Positions 52,686 to 64,000 of a DNA stretch of 64,000 bases are shown in pieces. Positions within the stretch are counted from its first letter, which is position 1, and every line of letters starts with the position of its first letter. The notes beneath the pieces are model-generated. The model worked only from the letters and a program-made list of their open reading frames with translations. It ran no database searches and was not told the DNA's origin. Source of the stretch: Drosophila pseudoobscura (Eukaryota; Arthropoda; Insecta; Diptera; Drosophilidae); contig NC_046681.1 of NCBI RefSeq assembly GCF_009870125.1, positions 13,405,001 to 13,469,000 of the forward strand. Direction: 5' to 3'. Both the position numbers and the translations under genes were made by a program.

Positions 52686-54686
52686 AATATAAAAAAATTA
52701 ATTTTAATGTGGTTAAAAAACTAATGTTATAATTTTTGCTTGTATTTTATTGGAATATTTAGGCAATATTTTGTACACATCAAAAATATACCTTATTTTT
52801 CTCGCTCTGTGGTTTTTGGATCTGGTGACAAACTTGCTGGATTCTTGTCGCTGATGAGGGCGGTGGCTGCCTCACCAGCCGCCCATTAACTGTGCCACCA
52901 CCGGTCCACCCATCTGGTGGCCCTCTGACAAGCCCAAACATTTCAAACGGCCCCAAAATGCCAGCACAAATGCGGCGGCGTGCAAATAAAAATGATTAAT
53001 GATGATGCCCCAACTGCCACAGATGAGAGAGTCAGCTGAGGCATGCGACCAGCAATGGCCGCCTCCCAGTCGCTGAAATGTTTTGTAATTTACCAACACT
53101 GTGGATAAAGAGAGAAAGAGAACAAAAGCAATGGCGATTCCTCCAACAAATATTCTCTAAAATTTATCATATACTAGTTTATTGCCTAATACCACTAATT
53201 ACCTCCTTTAATACTTCCCAAGAATATCCTCTTTGACATCTTTGTGGGGTGCACGAAATAGGCCACTAGAAGTTTTTGTTTAATTTCAGCAATTGCTAGG
53301 CCATGGCCCCCCAACCAAGGCACTAAATCCAGGCAACGTAACGCGAAGGAGATAGCTAGAGTGTGGCAGAAGGAGAGGGAGGGGGAGGGGGACAGGGAGA
53401 GGGAGAGGCACATACAAAGGTTAATAACTGCCAGAAGATGATGCATAGCATGACACGGGCATAGAACACGGTTGACAGTTGACTGGCAGCCCAGGCGGCA
53501 GCGGGCTCTGGCTCTCTGGCTCTCCTCCTCTTTGGTATGGCAGCTGGCAGCCCCACGGTTCCGGCTACGGCCATGTTCTCCCGCTTCTTGGCAGCCATTT
53601 TTATGCCTTTGGGCGGCCAATGTGGAATTTGGCCAAGTTTTCTGCCAACGCGGCGGGATGGGTTTCGGAGGGGAACGGGGAGGAACGGGAACGAACAGCA
53701 GTCGCGATAATCGCACCTTTGCACCTTTCTGCCTGTCAGACAGAACGGACTCTCGACTCTCAGGTGTGCCACAGCGCATACACAGATACAGATACAGAGC
53801 TACAGGGAATGTATCTATAGAGGCAGGAGGCAGGAGGCAAGAGGCCAGTCAGCCAACCAGCCAGCCAGCCAGCCAGCCAGTGAGAGAGAACTCAACTCTT
53901 GCCAGCGGGGTGCATTTTCATTAAGAATGAAAAATGATGAGCAATCAATCATTTAGCCCGGGAGGGGTGTTTCTTATGCGGCAACGGCGGCGGCGGCTAC
54001 TCCCCATCGTAGTAGTATCTCTCGGCAGGCCAGCCATCCCTCTCCTTCCAGCACATACTGCAGTTAGAGCGAGTGAGAGGGAGTGTGGGGCAGTGCATCT
54101 GTTAGATACAGAGCTTGTAGATTGATAGCATTACGAGGTACGAGTACCTGCCTCTGGTGTTTGCTTCATTCCTTCCATGTTTCTCTCCGGATTGGGGTCT
54201 CTGGTTGGTCAATGCCTCGCTGCCTCCTCCTCTCACATTTTGTATAATTTACATCTTCATTTTCATGTATATAAATTCTTTTGGTTTTATTTCGCTTGAG
54301 GTCTGGTTCGGGTCTGGTCTGTGTTTCCTCCTTCTTTTCGGTGAATTTTTATCGCTCTCTGAATATATTTCACCCTTGATTTGTGGGCTGTTCTTCGAGA
54401 GAACTCCTCCAACAGAAGGAGAGAGGATTGGGACTTAAATATGGCTGGAGCAGTGCTCTTTACGTCTTGTTGCGGCTGTTAGACAGATGATCTTGAAAAT
54501 TTAGTCAAATTAACACTGCATTTGGTATGGTCTGCGGTCTAGAGGAGCACGAGATGATTGAGAGGAAGACATTGGAGGCGCATCGATGGGAAAGTGTGGA
54601 TTGGGATTAGTTATGGTTTAAAAAGAAACCCAAAAAGTGTTATAGAAAGAGCCTGAGGTATGCAAGAGGTTCGGTAAAAACCTGTG
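52686..54686. other. Gene-free stretch with simple repeats
   Basis: A GGGAGGGGGAGGGGGACAGG run lies at about 53376-53397, GCCAGCCAGCCAGCCAGCCA at about 53857-53880 and CGGCGGCGGCGGC at about 53984-53996. A frame on the minus strand at 53195-53779 is open but low-complexity with no family match. No gene is supported. Confidence 0.4.
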
Positions 54687-54820
54687 ACGCGTCATGCAGC
54701 AGCGCCCCTCGTTGGGAGATGCATCGACTGGAATGATACCCCCAAGGAAGGCAAATTATGATTCGATACGTTGGATATGTTCAGTTATAAGTGTCACGCG
54801 ACATGCAGCAGCTCCCCTTG
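54687..54820 (+). repeat. Dispersed 26-base motif, copies D and E as a close pair
   Basis: Copy D (54687-54712) is ACGCGTCATGCAGCAGCGCC then CCTCGT, the best match to the consensus. Copy E (54796-54820) is ACGCGACATGCAGCAGCTCC then CCTTGG. They lie 109 bases apart in the same orientation. The DNA between them shows no further obvious repetition apart from a shared GATA/TGATTCGATA-type AT-rich context. Confidence 0.65.
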
Positions 54821-57800
54821 GTCAGATAATGTCCTTCTAAGACGTCCCTAAGACACGTCTTTAACTATCTTCCATACACCCAAAGCTCTACCATCCTTCA
54901 CTTCGGGCACTCCTTCTCGTTCCACTAATCATCTAATTTACAATTTCACCAAAAAAACCATTCAGAGATGATCACCAACAGCCCACAAAGATTTGAAGAG
55001 AGATTCTCAGAGATATAGAGAAATGAAAGCACAGATCCCCAAAGATAGAGGGAGATAAAACCCCTCGTAAAACAAAAATCCTCTAGACAGGCACAATAAA
55101 TTCATAATTCGTTGGGGTCTGGGGTCTCCAAATCTCCTACGGCTCCAATGGAGTAGAGTTAGAGTGACTTCCTACTTCGTAGAGCCGCGTAATTTACATA
55201 AACTGAAGCCGCACGAGAGAACCCAAGATGAAACGGTTCCGTCGCTCTCGGACCAATCGAATAATAACCAAAATGTCAGATGGATCGCCATCGCCATCGC
55301 CATCAAAAGCGGCCAACAACGGAATCAATTTGGAAAAAAGCCATTGAAAATACAGCCACACACAGATACAGACAGACACAGCACAGCGCCTGTCAACGGA
55401 CAAATGATTTGTATTTTTGTTTTAGTTATTTATGTTTCATAAATTATCGGATGTATCTTTTTACGATATTAATTTTCGTTGGTGGCTGTCCGTACCCAAA
55501 CGGATGCCGCTGCTGCTGGTCTGACGATCAAGATTTTATTTAAATGGAACTCATCAACGCTCATTTGGTGGATGGAGTCGCTGTCTCGCTGTCTCCAATC
55601 CCATGATGATGGAGCTCTCTACTGCCTTTTGTTTCGGCCTTTTTTCGTCTCTCTCTCTCTGGGGTTCAGGCTTTAATTATAGAGGTCGCCGGTCGTTGGT
55701 CGTTGCCGGTCGTCGGTCGATTCTGTCTGTCAACGTCTGGGTCTTCTGCCTCTGCCCCTGTCTTCGTCTTCGTCTAATTAATGGATTTCGTCGTATTAAA
55801 CTCATTAGTTTGCTTTCGGGGCATAATTTTAATTAATCACTCAAAAAAGTCTACGCACACGCAAACCTACAGATCCATAGAACTTGTAGAAAACGTGTTT
55901 CCCCCCACCTTATCGGAGTAAAGTTTGCATATTAAACGACCCAGTGGCTACCTAAAAACAGACAAACACAAATCGCGAAATCCGTATCGAAAAAAAAAAA
56001 TGCCATATTTAAATGAAAATTAAAATTCGCTGAAAATAAAAAGATCGACAGATTCGTTCGTTACTCAATCGATTTTTAATTTCAAAATGAAATAAATCAA
56101 AATTAAGAGAAGAAAAAAAAAACACAAAAAAGAAACTCGAAACAAATTAACATTCGGCTGTGGCTATGCCTCTGAGGCTGTGACTGTGACTGTGACTGGG
56201 CCCCGCCATTCGATTCGATTCGATTCGATTCCATTGGATTTGATATATTAAACTCAAAATGTATATTTCATCATTAAAAAAAATCAAGAAAAATACAAAA
56301 ACAACAACAAAAATCAAAGCTAAAAGCGAAGAACGAAGAAAATATACAAAAAAAAAAAGATCAAGCATTGAAACTAGTTTTACAGGTACGGTCTGTCAAG
56401 GGGTGTCCGGGAGGGGTGGCGAGGGGAGGGGAGAGAGATCTCCTCCGATCAGATGCCACACGAGATTCGTCGTCCATCGTCATTGGGTTTCTCTGTCTCT
56501 CCATCTCCCTCTCTCTGTCTGTCTTTCCTACTACCATTCGTCTCTCTCTCGCTCTCTCCCTCTTTCGTATGATAAATAACAAATCAAACGCTAAAATGTC
56601 GGTAATGTATGTGGCATGTCAGGGGTTCTCTTAATTTATGGCCTGGATCAATAAGAATAACGCCCCAATCAGTGACTATAAATTAACGCAAAGACAAAAA
56701 CAAAAACAAAACAAAAAACACGTATGAACAAATATCCAAAAAATCCAAAAAGACAGAATCAAAAGTCAGTCGATGAGGCTGAGAATGTTTGTCGGTTGTT
56801 GTGTGCATTTCATTTCTGTTTCTGTGTCTGTCCGAGATGCTCGTTGGGTTCAAAAGTATCTCCCGATCTTAACCCTGGAGATTTGTTTGGAGCGACTAAA
56901 GCTGTGTGCGATCGTTGACTCAGGGAAGAGCTTTGCATATGAGAGATTGATATTTTGGGGATCAATATGGGTTGGATGTTAACACTTGAACTTAGGGATC
57001 AAGGTTTTGGGTAGGGATTGAAGAGATGATTGGAGATGGAGTCGTAAGATAGGTCCAAGGGTCGGAAAAATCTGTTTTGAACCCCCAAAAACATCCGCTG
57101 GAAATTGAAACTTTATGAGGAAAAGTTTTAGCAGAGAAATTTGGTTTTAAAGCTCTTAATCTTGGGAATTCAGGATTGCTAAGATTTATTGCGGGCATAC
57201 CTATACAAATCAGAGGAAATTATCGTTAAGGAGCTCCTAATATTGAATCAGGGAAATATTTCCTTAGCACTATACCCAGAAAACGTCTTAAATGTTGGAA
57301 AAACTCTTTGAAAAAACCTTTTATAAAGAGAACTGAGTTTGGTTCATGATTTCTTGATTAGAAGATGGTAATTAATTTTAAAATTTAATACCCCTGAAAT
57401 TTCTTCAATATTTATTGTTTCTGGATAGGAAACTATTTATTTAAAGATTCCTAAGAGGATGAACGACAAAATATATATATTTTTTATTTGTTTAATCAAA
57501 TATATGTGTTAAATATTTAAATATTACAAGCAATATTTTTAAGGAATATTTCAGGCGATAAGTAATGCTGGAGGCTATTTTAATTTTAACTTAATCCCTA
57601 AATTCATTCAAGAAAGAGCACAAAAGTAGCCATTAACTCCATAAACATTAAAATCCCATTTAAATAAACTATATTCTCTCAAAGATTAATAGCTGTCCAA
57701 CCCACAACTGATCGAATCCCAATCATAAGCCCATAAATTATATCCATTTACTTGTATTCCTTGTCCGAACCACCTTTTCTTACGGATCAATAAACTTGAA

Positions 57801-58689
57801 TGCCAAAAGGTTAATCAATAAATTAAATTACAATATTCTTGCAACTTTCATCACCCGGCGAAACACCCAACCCGATGGCCGCTCCCTGGACTTGCAAGCC
57901 AAGTGGAAATCCACAGCCAGAGAAGGGGAAAACAACGACCGGCGAGTATCTGTATCTCCGTCCATTGAATTGCACAAGAGGCCAGTGGGACACAAATGAA
58001 ATTATCAAAGCGCCGTGTGACAACTGTGTGGCAGGGAAACTGACACGTGGACACGGATACCGTTGCAACACACACACACACACACAAAGAGCGGCACGCA
58101 CTTTGACACACGCACTTTTCCACCTGTTTGGAAGGTGCACTGCCGCCCCACAACTGCCTCCCCCCCCCAGATGATGTATGAATTGCTTTGAATTTAGTTG
58201 TCAGCGGCAGAAGCGGAGACACATTCATAAATTGTTAAAATGTGTCCAGCATTTACGCGGAAAAGCGCGAACAAAAAGAGTGCACACAAAAAGAGAGCAC
58301 AACTGTACCTGAAATGACAGGACAGGCGGTGGGGGACAACTGTCGAACGGCAATAGAAAAGGAGTCTCATGCAACAGGAAAGGGCAACAGCAGCAGCAGC
58401 AGTGGTAGAAAAATCAAAATCAAAACAATTGCCACACAAAAGGGAGAGAGAGAGGGAGTGAATACTGGCGATTCTCTGGGAGAGGGAAGGGAGATTCGGA
58501 GACTTTGAGAAAGAGAGAGTGTGTGTGTGGGGGCATGTGCGTTTAATTTGCAAGACAGCCGAGCCTTTCGCTCTGCTCGAGGGTTCAGGGTTTTCACACC
58601 ACTCACGTGGTCTTTAGCAAAGGCCTAAATGTCGTTCTCATTCGTGTTTTGGGACTACAGTGGGCTACGTTTTATGGGTATTGGGCAGA
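54821..58689. other. Gene-free stretch
   Basis: Contents are CGCCATCGCCATCGCCATC near 55287-55305, a GTCGCCGGTCGTTGGTCGTT run at 55684-55720, a CGATTCGATTCGATTCGATT run at 56210-56230, a CTGTCT/CTCTCTC-rich block at 56489-56560, and a CACACACACACACACA run near 58068-58085. The frames are short or repeat-driven. No gene is recognised. Confidence 0.4.
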
Positions 58690-59160
58690 GTTAATGTAGA
58701 GTGATGAAAAAACTTTAAAAAATGTCCCATAAGTGAAACGAATCATTAATTAAATCATTGAGATATTGAAAAAGAAGCTTAAACAATTTTATATAAGTGA
58801 AAAGATAAACTTCAATAAAGTTTCCGTAAGTGAATAGAATCATCAATACAATTTTTGAGAAATTTTCCATAAGTCTAAGAAATATCATTCAAAACTTAAA
58901 GAATTCCTTGCAAGTGAAAGCATTCAACATCAAAAAAGGTCGTAAAAGGTAAAAGAATCATCTATGTGATCATTGAAACCATTAAGAAATATCTCACAAT
59001 TGAAAGAAATATTAATAAAATCATTAAAACTCTAAAAATGTTCCCATAAGTGAAAAGAAAATCATTTAAATCTGTGAAAATTTAAAAAGTTTCCCATAAG
59101 TGTTAGGAATATCATTGAAAAATTAAAGATTGATGAAGCTTTACCACATATCAGAGTAAA
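58690..59160 (+). repeat. Degenerate tandem repeat around TTCCCATAAGTGAAAAGAAT
   Basis: Versions of CCCATAAGTGAAA(C/A)GAATCATT recur at about 58723, 58790, 58827, 58868, 58910, 58986, 59042 and 59092. Each is followed by AAATCATTGA-A-AT and a run of A with TTAAAAA. The unit is about 40-75 bases and strongly decayed. It is A-rich and non-coding. Confidence 0.65.
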
Positions 59161-61235
59161 TATGAAAAAACTTTTGAGGATTGCATAAGAAAATATCTAA
59201 AGTGATGGAAATTGATCGGAAAAAAAAGCTTCGAAATGTTCATAAGATGATACAAAAAGACTTTAAAGAGCTTAAAGAGCACATAATTCCTGTAAAAAAT
59301 ATCTAGAAAGATTGGTAATCATATTAAAAATATTCACAAAGAAGAATAGTCTTGGAATCTCTACAATCCTTGCATCCATCAAAGCATCAATCCCATTTCA
59401 TGCCTTTCCTACCACTGTGCCATGTCATTAGATACTCGTATCAGACTTCATCGTCGTCGTAGTGGTCGCAGTCGTTGGAGTCGTCGCAGTCGTCGCTGTT
59501 GCATGTTGCAGTTTGCCTTTTGCCATCGTTGCGATTTGTAGCCAAGTCGGAAAATGCATGTTACCAACAAATGACACCTTCATGTGTTTCATGGCAGCAA
59601 TCTTCGCCTCTCTTCGGACTAGCCATTCCTCTGGCCAGTACTCCTCCCTGCCGTCTCCCCTCCCCTCTGTCTCATAACTTGGCCAGCAGCTGAGTTTCGG
59701 CCTCAACATGTTGCCAAAGGTGGTTGTTGTTGTTGTTGTTGGTCCGTTCGCTGGCTCATTGTTCCATGGGACATTTCAATGCTTCCTCCATGTGCGAAGT
59801 TGCTTGTTTTATTTTTCCAAAACCGAAGCCAAAAGGAAACTTAAAAACTTAAGGCCTTAAAAGGCCGACACTTTTGCCTGCTCATTTGGCCAAGCAGTTC
59901 CCGCTCGAACGCTCGAACGCACTTGGCCAAAAGAGCGCGCGAATTAACCTGTTGAATGTGCCCGCTGCAGCTGCTGCCTCTGCGTTGGCGTTTTGCCTCA
60001 TTCCCCAGCCCCCAGTCCGCAGTCCCCTTTCCCCCCCGGCATATCCATTGCCAGTCCCCGCTCTCACGTTGACGCGTTTCATGTGCATATATGGAGCACA
60101 CATGGGCATGTCCCCTGTCAAAACAGTAGCTTACGGCACACACCGCCAAAAAATTTCAATGGGAAACAGATTCCACAAATTATTTTGGCTTACATTTCGG
60201 CTTTTCTCAATGAATGAATGACGGCTTGTAAAGGAAAATTTAGCTGGAAAATGTCGCTTGAATGGTAAAGAAATGCTTTGAAAATACTTTGGGAGTACTC
60301 AAGAAGTAATTACAGATGGATTTTGGGTAGGTATAGATAGATAGGTTGTAGATGGATAACTACAAAATTATAAATTAATTGAAGATTATATTAAAAATTT
60401 TAATCGGGCTTTCAAGGGCTTCGAGGGTGTTTTGAGATTAATAGATATTCATAAATTGCAATTAAAGTCAATAAAAAACATAAACGAAGTAGATTGTCTA
60501 TATGCTAAACTTCATAACAATATATATATATATTTTTTTTTTTAAATATTTATATTTTGATTCTTTTCTTGTATATTTAATTTATTATTTCTATTATTTT
60601 TATGTTGAACAGAGTTTAAAACAGAGCTTTACTCTACAACAAATGTGTACATATATATTTTATATTTGTGCAAAATATTAACTTTCGGGTTTCTGATAGA
60701 TCATTCTATTATTTTTGTTAAAAACACTTCAAACAAATATTTCCTTATAAGTTATTTGTGTTTTAGTAATTAAAAGAATAAAGAATATTTATTAAACATA
60801 AAATATATACGATTATATATTTAAATATCTTTTCATCTGTTTAGCTATATATCTATCTATCCTTTACCATAACTCCATTTCCTTTTTCTCTCACCAAATA
60901 TCCAATAAATATCCATTGAATCTTCATATTTTCTTCATTCCAACTTCGAGGTGCAAATATTCTACCGATTCATTCGCGTTTCACACTTTTGGGCGATAGA
61001 ACCGCATTATTCCGCATATAATCTAAAAGCCTGACACTATCTATTGCTCGTCGTTTTTCCACCAACAATTGTGTGTGTGTAAAATAATTAAAATATTTGT
61101 GCAACGTTAATGAATTTGTTTACATGATCGCGGCGCAGTGCAATTTTTCATCTTAGTGGAAAATCCAGTAAATCTACTGGAAAAGCTTTATGCAAAAAGA
61201 AGAAAGAAAAAAACCATTTAAATCACACGGAGAAA
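59161..61235. other. Gene-free stretch
   Basis: GTCGTCGTAGTGGTCGCAGT-type repeats lie at 59451-59495 and a GTTGTTGTTGTTGTTG run at 59724-59741. An AT-rich part lies at 60480-60840. No gene is recognised. Confidence 0.4.
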
Positions 61236-61520
61236 AATGTGGCAGGAAAAAACCAGTTTAATGATTAATAACACGAGAGTGCGAGCGGGAGCGAGAGAGA
61301 GAGAGAGCGCGAGATCGCGCCAAGCGCGAAACAAATGTCAGAGGCAGCGAACATCAATCTCCAGCGGCGGCCAGAAAGAGCCAAGCAACCAGGCAACGCG
61401 ATCCAAGTGGCGGCCACATGGCGGTGGCGAAGCCAACGAGTTCTTTGGTGGCCACAAAAGGAAAAAGCATTCGCCTCAAGCCCCAACGCCGCGCTCCGAG
61501 ACAGAGTGGGGGAACGATGG
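61236..61520. promoter_or_regulatory. GAGA-rich, GC-rich block, candidate regulatory or promoter region
   Basis: GAGCGGGAGCGAGAGAGAGA then GAGAGCGCGAGATCGCGCCA lies at about 61282-61322, followed by a GC-rich stretch with CAGCGGCGGCC and GGCGGTGGCG. The composition contrasts with the AT-rich DNA either side. No initiator or exon is firmly seen, so this is only a candidate. Confidence 0.3.
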
Positions 61521-64000
61521 GAAAACCGGCTAAAAGGTGGCCAAATGCGTTAGCCATCGTTTGGTTTTTTTGGTATTGTTGTTGCCGTCTGCTAGTTGCT
61601 GTGGTGCAACGTTGCAGCAAACTACAGTTGGGTTCATAACCTCATTTCAAATTGGCAAACAGGTGCGACACAAATCGTGTATGTCCACTCCACTCCACAC
61701 CACTCCAATCCACTCCAATCCACTCGACACCACGTATGTCTCCTCCACGCTGTAATGTGAGATGATGATACGCTCAGGCGACAAAATTATAAATAACCAA
61801 AGCACTTAAAGGGGTTAAAGGCATCCTTAAGGTGTGTGTGCAATGAAAAGAACCTCAAAGAACATAAAAAACGTTGTTAGAATAATCCGTAATATAAAAT
61901 TTAGTGTGTGAAAGAGGGGGGGAAGAAGCCTTGATTGTGGATAGATCACTCCTTAACTGACTCTGTGTTGCCACTCCCAAATACACCCTGAGAAAAAAAT
62001 TCTTGAGGATCGGATTAGATTTTAAAATATAAATAAAGAAAATAATTATAAAAATATAATGAAAACTTTAATATTTAAATAAAATATTTGTATATTTAGT
62101 AGAAATATATATTCTTCAAATTGAATATATCATATTTATTTTGCATTTTATATTAAATATGAGACCAATTAATTTAAATAAATATAAATTTATTGAAAAT
62201 TTTTTTTTTTTAATTTAATTAGTTTAATATAATAATATTTAATTCATTTGTTGCTTTTTTGTTTCCTTTTACTATGCGAATTATTTTAAATAAATACAAT
62301 TTAATTTAAATAATTTATTTTTAAATTTAATAATATTTAATTTAAATATGGCTGTCTTTTTTTACTATGCCAATTATATCTGAGTGTATAGAAGTATATT
62401 TCCCTGGGAAATCCATCACGTTTCCCTTACTCCGCTCCGTCCAGTGTGCTCTCATTAAATGGAAAACCAATCAAACTTCAAAAGCGGATAACTTTTTTTG
62501 CCTCGACTAAATTGCACCTGTCAGACAATCGAATATGCTACCTTCCCCTTCCCCTTCCCCTGGCTGCCCGGCTGCCCCTGCTATCGATCAGGCACAGGTA
62601 CAGTCGTCGTCGTCGCAAATCATGACATGAGTTCAATTTGTGACAATTATTGTTGCAACATTTCAAAAACCGTAGCACAATTTTGCATACGACGGCCTCT
62701 CAGGCCTCCGGCTAGTGGCCGCCTCTCCGGACAGTTGTGCGATTTTTATCGTTTTTCATTCGATTTGATTTCAGTTTCATTCTGTTTTTTTTTGTAGAGC
62801 TTTTGTGCTGCTGCTGCTGCCTCCATACGTTCTATTTAAACAAGCCGCCATATGTAGTATGTAGCATGGAAAACGTGGCTGCAACTCGCTTTCCGCTGAT
62901 ACTTTTTTTTTTGTATTGAAAATTAATTGTTGTGCATTTTTCAAACACACACATCTGTATCTGTGTGTGTGTGTCTCTATCTGTCAGCGTGTGTATTGGG
63001 CGGTCGTTTAATAATTGCATTTTTATTTAATTTAATTTTATTGCCTCATTCAGTTTTATTGCCTCAAAAATTATTATTTCTGTATTAGGCATCGATTGTA
63101 TTTGTATTTAATTCATTTATAGAATATTTCAATTGCAGATGAAACGGAAAATAATACAGAAACAAAACGTGGGATTTGATTTCCTGACTTGATTGGATTA
63201 AGCGTATCTTATTTTTAGAGTAGAAATTTATATAGAAATTATGTATATTTTCCTCTTGGGGAAACATCGGCCAGAAATCAAGGGTTGGAAATATTTTTAA
63301 TGAAGATCTAAGCCAGGGATCGTACGGAATTAAAAATTATAATTTTTATTATAAATTATCAAATACAACTTTATTTATTTATATCAGAAAAATATATTAT
63401 TTTGAATTTTTATAAAAATATATATAATATTTTTAATTAGTTAATATATAAAAAAAAATTTTAATCATTTTTAATTTGAATTATTTTAGTTTTAATATTT
63501 TTTTAACGTTATTTTGTTATGTAATTAAACGAAAATAATAGCTAGATAATTCTTATATTTTCCAAAGATGCTTTTATCCGTTAAAAAATTAACTTCTCAT
63601 AATTTCAGCACCTTTTTATGCCTCAATAAAGTTCCCCTAGATCTGGCCCATATCATGCCCATTATAATCCCGCAATTACAAAAGAAACCTAATTACAAAA
63701 GAACAAATATAATTTTTATCCCCGAACGAATGACGTTTGTACCATTCTCATTACGGGTTTTATCTCTGATTTTGATAGAATTTCCATGGGGGATTTCGTG
63801 TGTAAATATTTTGTCGAATGGAGGAGCTTTATGATGTTCTAAATACTGTATAAATATGGCAGGGGAGAAGGCAACCGGAAGGCGGTCATAAAAGCGTAAG
63901 CACCACCTGGCCACCCCTCGAATAAACACAAATTTTTCAACAATTTTTCAGTTAATTAAAAAGACCGAAAATATTGCAAAACCATTGGGAAAAGTCATCG
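61521..64000. other. Gene-free right end, AT-rich islands
   Basis: CCACTCCAATCCACTCCAAT lies near 61700-61725. AT-rich islands are at 62020-62400 and 63330-63550. A CTTCCCCTTCCCCTTCCCC repeat is at 62541-62560 and a GTGTGTGTGTGTC run near 62961-62975. A short frame at 63568-63834 (88 codons, plus) and an overlapping one on the minus strand are the only gene-like candidates, and neither is convincing. Confidence 0.4.

Noticed and set aside
53195-53779. 194-codon minus-strand frame
   Set aside because: Mixed simple sequence including a GGGAGA repeat; no recognisable domain and an overlapping frame of similar length.

Overview
The window looks like nuclear DNA from a fruit fly (Drosophila). Four things point there: long gene-poor AT-rich stretches, many short microsatellites (CAG/CTG, GAGA/CTCT, GT, CCAA), very short introns (50-63 bases) with ordinary GT..AG borders, and proteins of animal families. 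A degraded 'TTTTTATACCCGCTACTC' element end hints at the obscura group, but that placement is inference. Nothing bacterial or viral is present apart from one probable solo LTR.

Only seven genes can be supported, covering about a tenth of the sequence. From left to right they are: a shortened aldehyde-dehydrogenase-like protein (3254-4222, minus); a four-exon tetraspanin (5589-6436, plus); a DUF229 alkaline-phosphatase-fold protein that has lost catalytic residues (11743-13602, minus); a paralog of the nuclear pore protein Nup35/Nup53 (16615-17361, minus); an unrecognised 843-residue protein with twelve 11-residue repeats (19805-22336, plus); an Sm-fold protein like the NatC auxiliary subunit Naa38/LSMD1 (40320-40760, minus); and a three-exon secreted lipocalin (46145-46758, plus). 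Five of the seven have an uninterrupted reading frame. Several are degenerate or have charged Lys/Glu-rich tails. This is the pattern expected of fast-evolving, possibly testis-biased duplicates, some perhaps retrocopies, lying in a gene desert or in the introns of a larger gene. No host-gene exon was recognised. The genes do not form an obvious pathway.

The remaining sequence (22.3-40.3 kb and 46.8-64 kb are the largest empty blocks) has no supportable coding gene. It contains many independent, decayed local tandem repeats with units of about 26-195 bases, AT-rich islands, GAGA-rich blocks that could be promoters or chromatin sites, clusters of CGATA/ATCGAT words, one probable solo LTR with matching 7-base flanks, and a well-conserved motif of about 26 bases around CGTCATGCAGCAGCGCCCCT that recurs six times. 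That dispersed motif, the nuclear-pore paralog and the repeat-bearing 843-residue protein are the most worthwhile leads.
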